A DNA stretch of 7,978 bases from Candidatus Nitrosopumilus sp. (GTDB lineage: Archaea > Thermoproteota > Nitrososphaeria > Nitrososphaerales > Nitrosopumilaceae). Shown here in pieces: positions 6,251 through 7,978 of the stretch. The position numbers and the translations under genes are program-made. The notes under the pieces are model-generated. The model was not told where the DNA came from, did no database searches, and saw nothing but the letters and a program-made list of their open reading frames with translations. Every line of letters starts with the position of its first letter. Position 1 is the stretch's first letter. The stretch covers positions 1 to 7,978 of the forward strand of contig JAOTSS010000076.1 in NCBI GenBank assembly GCA_029864805.1, in the 5' to 3' direction.

Positions 6251-6259
6251 TTAATATTT
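6251..6259 (+). promoter_or_regulatory. TATA box of ilvC
   Basis: TTAATATTT is centred 25 bp before the ilvC ATG at 6280, matching leaderless spacing seen elsewhere in the window. ilvC is therefore probably transcribed from its own promoter. Confidence 0.5.
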
Positions 6260-6279
6260 GCAATATTCTTGTTAAAATC

Positions 6280-7278
6280 ATGGCAAAAACATGGAAAGAT
6301 AACGATATCAGTCTTGATCCATTAAAAGATCAAACAATTGCTGTAATTGGTTATGGGATCCAAGGTGATGCACAAGCTAACAACATGAAGGACTCTGGTC
6401 TTAATGTAATAATTGGTCTTAAAGAAGGCGGTAATAGCTGGAAAAAGGCAGAAGCTGATGGTCACAAAGTAATGTCTGTTGCAGATGCAACAAAACAAGC
6501 AGACATTATTCACATATTGATTCCTGACATGATTCAAGGTCAAGTATACAAAGATGAAATTGCGCCAAATCTTTCAGAAGGAAAAGCATTGTCATTTTCT
6601 CATGCAGCTGCAATCTATTGGAAATGGATTGAAGCCCCAAACAACGTTGATTTAATCATGGTTGCACCAAAGGGACCTGGTTCTAAAGTACGAGAAACAT
6701 ATCTTGATAATTTTGGAACTCCTTCAATTGTTGCAGTCGAACAAGACTTTACAGGAAAAGCTTGGGATAGAACATTAGGAATTGCAAAGGCCGTAGGAAG
6801 TGCAAGAGCAGGACTAATCAAAACTACTTTCAAAGAAGAGGTGGAAACTGATTGGTTTGGTGAACAAGCTGACCTTTGTGGAGGTGCAGCTTCTATGGTT
6901 ACAAATGCATTTGAAACTCTAGTTGAAGCTGGATACCAACCAGAAATTGCTTACTTTGAAGTGTTACATGAGCTTAAACTCATTGTAGATTTAATTCAGA
7001 GATATGGGATTAATGGAATGTGGAGACGCGTAAGCGAGACTGCCAGATATGGCGGACTAACACGTGGTCCAATGGTTATGGATTCTGCAAGTAAAGCCAA
7101 CATGAAAAAAGTTCTCACCATGATTCAAGATGGTACATTTAACAATGAATGGATTTCTGAATACCAGAAAAATGGCAAGGATTCCTTTGATAAATACATG
7201 AAAGAATACGATGCACACCAAATTGAAAAAGTTGGTAAAGAAATGCGTAAAATGATGTGGCCTGATTCTACAGAATAA
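6280..7278 (+). CDS. ilvC: Ketol-acid reductoisomerase (class I)
   Basis: This enzyme catalyses the Mg2+- and NAD(P)H-dependent isomeroreduction of acetolactate and acetohydroxybutyrate in valine, leucine and isoleucine synthesis. At 332 residues it has the short class I length. The Rossmann motif is GYGIQG (24-29), followed by the cofactor-specificity loop GLKEGGNSW (46-54). FSH (106-108) and VAPKGPG (128-134) are conserved active-site segments. The metal-binding and catalytic acids are Asp191 and Glu195 in DWFGEQADLCGG, and Glu227 and Glu231 in YFEVLHELKLIVDL. Ser252 in VSETARYG contacts substrate. Bacterial enzymes usually have GHAHA after the glycine motif; here it is GDAQA. No acetolactate synthase or dihydroxyacid dehydratase gene is in the window. 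A T-rich terminator follows. Identity is very firm; NADPH versus NADH preference cannot be settled by eye. Confidence 0.97.
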   Translation: MAKTWKDNDISLDPLKDQTIAVIGYGIQGDAQANNMKDSGLNVIIGLKEGGNSWKKAEADGHKVMSVADATKQADIIHILIPDMIQGQVYKDEIAPNLSEGKALSFSHAAAIYWKWIEAPNNVDLIMVAPKGPGSKVRETYLDNFGTPSIVAVEQDFTGKAWDRTLGIAKAVGSARAGLIKTTFKEEVETDWFGEQADLCGGAASMVTNAFETLVEAGYQPEIAYFEVLHELKLIVDLIQRYGINGMWRRVSETARYGGLTRGPMVMDSASKANMKKVLTMIQDGTFNNEWISEYQKNGKDSFDKYMKEYDAHQIEKVGKEMRKMMWPDSTE

Positions 7279-7290
7279 CAAAAAATTAAC

Positions 7291-7338
7291 ATTTTTTTTA
7301 TTTTTATGTGATTTTTCTATAATATTTTTTATATTTTT
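7291..7338 (+). terminator. T-rich terminator of ilvC
   Basis: Beginning 13 nt after the ilvC stop there are successive T runs: eight T (7292-7299), five T (7301-7305), five T (7312-7316), six T (7325-7330) and five T (7334-7338). There is no preceding GC-rich stem. This repeated T-tract form is typical of archaeal intrinsic termination. Confidence 0.6.
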
Positions 7339-7359
7339 GCTTAGTGAATAGATCTCAAA

Positions 7360-7416
7360 CTAAAATGAAATAATGGAATATTCTGATTGTTCATCATACA
7401 TTTAATTTCATTTTAG
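7360..7416. repeat. Perfect 12-bp inverted repeat in the convergent intergenic region
   Basis: CTAAAATGAAAT (7360-7371) and ATTTCATTTTAG (7405-7416) are exact reverse complements separated by 33 nt. The spacer contains the 8-bp palindrome GAATATTC (7376-7383). It also contains CATACAT (7395-7401), which can pair with ATGTATG (7420-7426) beyond the second arm, so the two stems interlock in pseudoknot order. No flanking target-site duplication is evident, so a miniature transposon is not supported. It could be part of an unrecognised small RNA or a protein-binding site. Confidence 0.5.
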
Positions 7417-7632
7417 ACGATGTATGCATTATGTCATATCTGTTCCTTGAATTCCATTTTTGAGGCTTTTATTTTTTCTCATTAATTTAATGCATATTAT
7501 TAATTATCTAAAATTTGAATAATGAAAAAAATGCTAATAGAGTTTCTATAAATTATAATCTACTTTCTTAATTAGATTTTATTATTATTTAATTGATTAT
7601 TGGTTTGGAAAATCACACATTGTTCTTTTTCT

Positions 7633-7978
7633 CTATATTTTTCTTAACTTGGAAACGCCAGTGGTAATGTGATCAATAATTGTTGGTAATGGTGTACCTG
7701 GACCAAATACATGATCTACTCCTGACTTTATCAAATCTTTATGGTCAATTTCTGGAATTACTCCGCCTCCCACTATTAGTACGTCGTTGATTCCTTTCTT
7801 TTTCAATGTCTTGACCACTCTTGGAAATAGTGTTCCATGTGCTCCATTTAGTAAGCTCATTGCGACTGCATCTACGTCTTCATCTTCTGCAATTTGTGCA
7901 ATTCTATCTGGAGTTGCAAAAAGTCCTGAATAGATTACTTCCATCCCTGCATCTCTAAATGCTCTACAAAGTACAAGA
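7633..7978 (-). CDS. Methylmalonyl-CoA mutase, B12-binding small subunit (partial, N-terminus beyond right edge)
   Basis: The visible 114 C-terminal residues form the second half of a cobalamin-binding Rossmann-like domain. The order is VLCRAFRDAG at the edge, then MEVIYSGLFATPDRIAQ, VDAVAMSLLNGAH, VLIVGGGVIPEIDH and VFGPGTPLPTIIDHI, as in the mutase alpha-subunit C-terminus and archaeal stand-alone subunits. The frame is open through the right edge, so the ATG at 7944-7942 is internal; the DxHxxG loop that carries the cobalt-ligating histidine should lie just outside. The protein interconverts methylmalonyl-CoA and succinyl-CoA together with a catalytic large subunit. In ammonia-oxidising archaea that reaction belongs to the 3-hydroxypropionate/4-hydroxybutyrate carbon-fixation cycle. 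The stop is TAG at 7635-7633. Related B12 domains in other mutases are possible, but the SLLNGAH and FGPGT motifs favour this one. Confidence 0.9.
   Translation of the reverse strand, partial: LVLCRAFRDAGMEVIYSGLFATPDRIAQIAEDEDVDAVAMSLLNGAHGTLFPRVVKTLKKKGINDVLIVGGGVIPEIDHKDLIKSGVDHVFGPGTPLPTIIDHITTGVSKLRKI

Larger units (their letters stand above)
7279..7632. other. Convergent intergenic region, very AT-rich
   Basis: The 354 nt between the 3' ends of ilvC and the mutase gene hold the ilvC terminator and the 12-bp inverted repeat, both listed separately. There is also a run of seven A (7525-7531), which on the minus strand is a possible T-tract terminator about 100 nt after the mutase stop. 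A 6-bp hairpin, AATCTA/TAGATT, lies at 7557-7578. Reading frames are short (about 21 codons or fewer in those checked) and show no family features. No tRNA or other known RNA is recognised. Confidence 0.55.

Noticed and set aside
7360..7416. Miniature inverted-repeat transposon
   Set aside because: The 12-bp arms are perfect, but there is no target-site duplication and no second copy in the window.
7420..7485. Plus-strand 21-codon frame containing a CxxC pair (CHIC)
   Set aside because: Only one cysteine pair, no promoter spacing, and it overlaps the inverted-repeat region.
1..7978. CRISPR array, prophage, insertion sequence or toxin-antitoxin locus
   Set aside because: No regularly spaced repeats, transposase, integrase or toxin-like small gene pair is visible; base composition and gene content look like uniform core genome.

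Overview
The window is AT-rich, about one third G+C by eye. It looks like a stretch of core genome from a marine ammonia-oxidising archaeon of the Nitrosopumilus type (Nitrososphaerota, formerly Thaumarchaeota). Four things point there: archaeal-type S-adenosylhomocysteinase, MetRS and ketol-acid reductoisomerase proteins; a stand-alone B12-binding methylmalonyl-CoA mutase subunit, as used in the 3-hydroxypropionate/4-hydroxybutyrate cycle; TATA-like boxes centred about 26 bp upstream of start codons, the geometry of leaderless archaeal transcripts; and T-tract terminators. The taxonomic call is inference from protein character, not from a database search.

Layout. Positions 1-618 (minus): the 5' part of nadE, ammonia-dependent NAD+ synthetase, cut by the left edge. 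Positions 619-941: a gene-free stretch holding the nadE promoter and a perfect 8-bp inverted repeat. Positions 942-1244 (minus): a 100-residue Rieske ferredoxin starting at TTG. Positions 1245-1319: a compact divergent promoter. Positions 1320-5009 (plus): ahcY, metG and an alpha/beta hydrolase, tightly packed and probably one transcript. Positions 5010-5164: T tracts, small hairpins and a promoter. Positions 5165-6085 (plus): an elongation-factor-like protein in which every GTPase motif has been lost. Positions 6124-6243 (plus): a 39-residue zinc-ribbon protein. Positions 6280-7278 (plus): ilvC. Positions 7279-7632: an AT-rich convergent intergenic region with a T-tract terminator and a perfect 12-bp inverted repeat. 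Positions 7633-7978 (minus): the C-terminal part of the methylmalonyl-CoA mutase small subunit, cut by the right edge.

How the genes fit together. AhcY removes S-adenosylhomocysteine and regenerates homocysteine, and MetG charges tRNA with methionine, so the central operon joins the methyl cycle to translation. The hydrolase rides behind metG with a 2-nt gap. NadE supplies NAD+, which AhcY needs as a tightly bound cofactor. IlvC serves branched-chain amino-acid synthesis, and the mutase subunit serves autotrophic carbon fixation.

There is no mobile element, CRISPR array, rRNA or recognisable tRNA. The least explained objects are the GTPase-dead elongation-factor homologue with its small zinc-ribbon neighbour, an unusual methionine-pocket loop in MetRS, and the inverted repeats beside the nadE promoter and in the convergent region.
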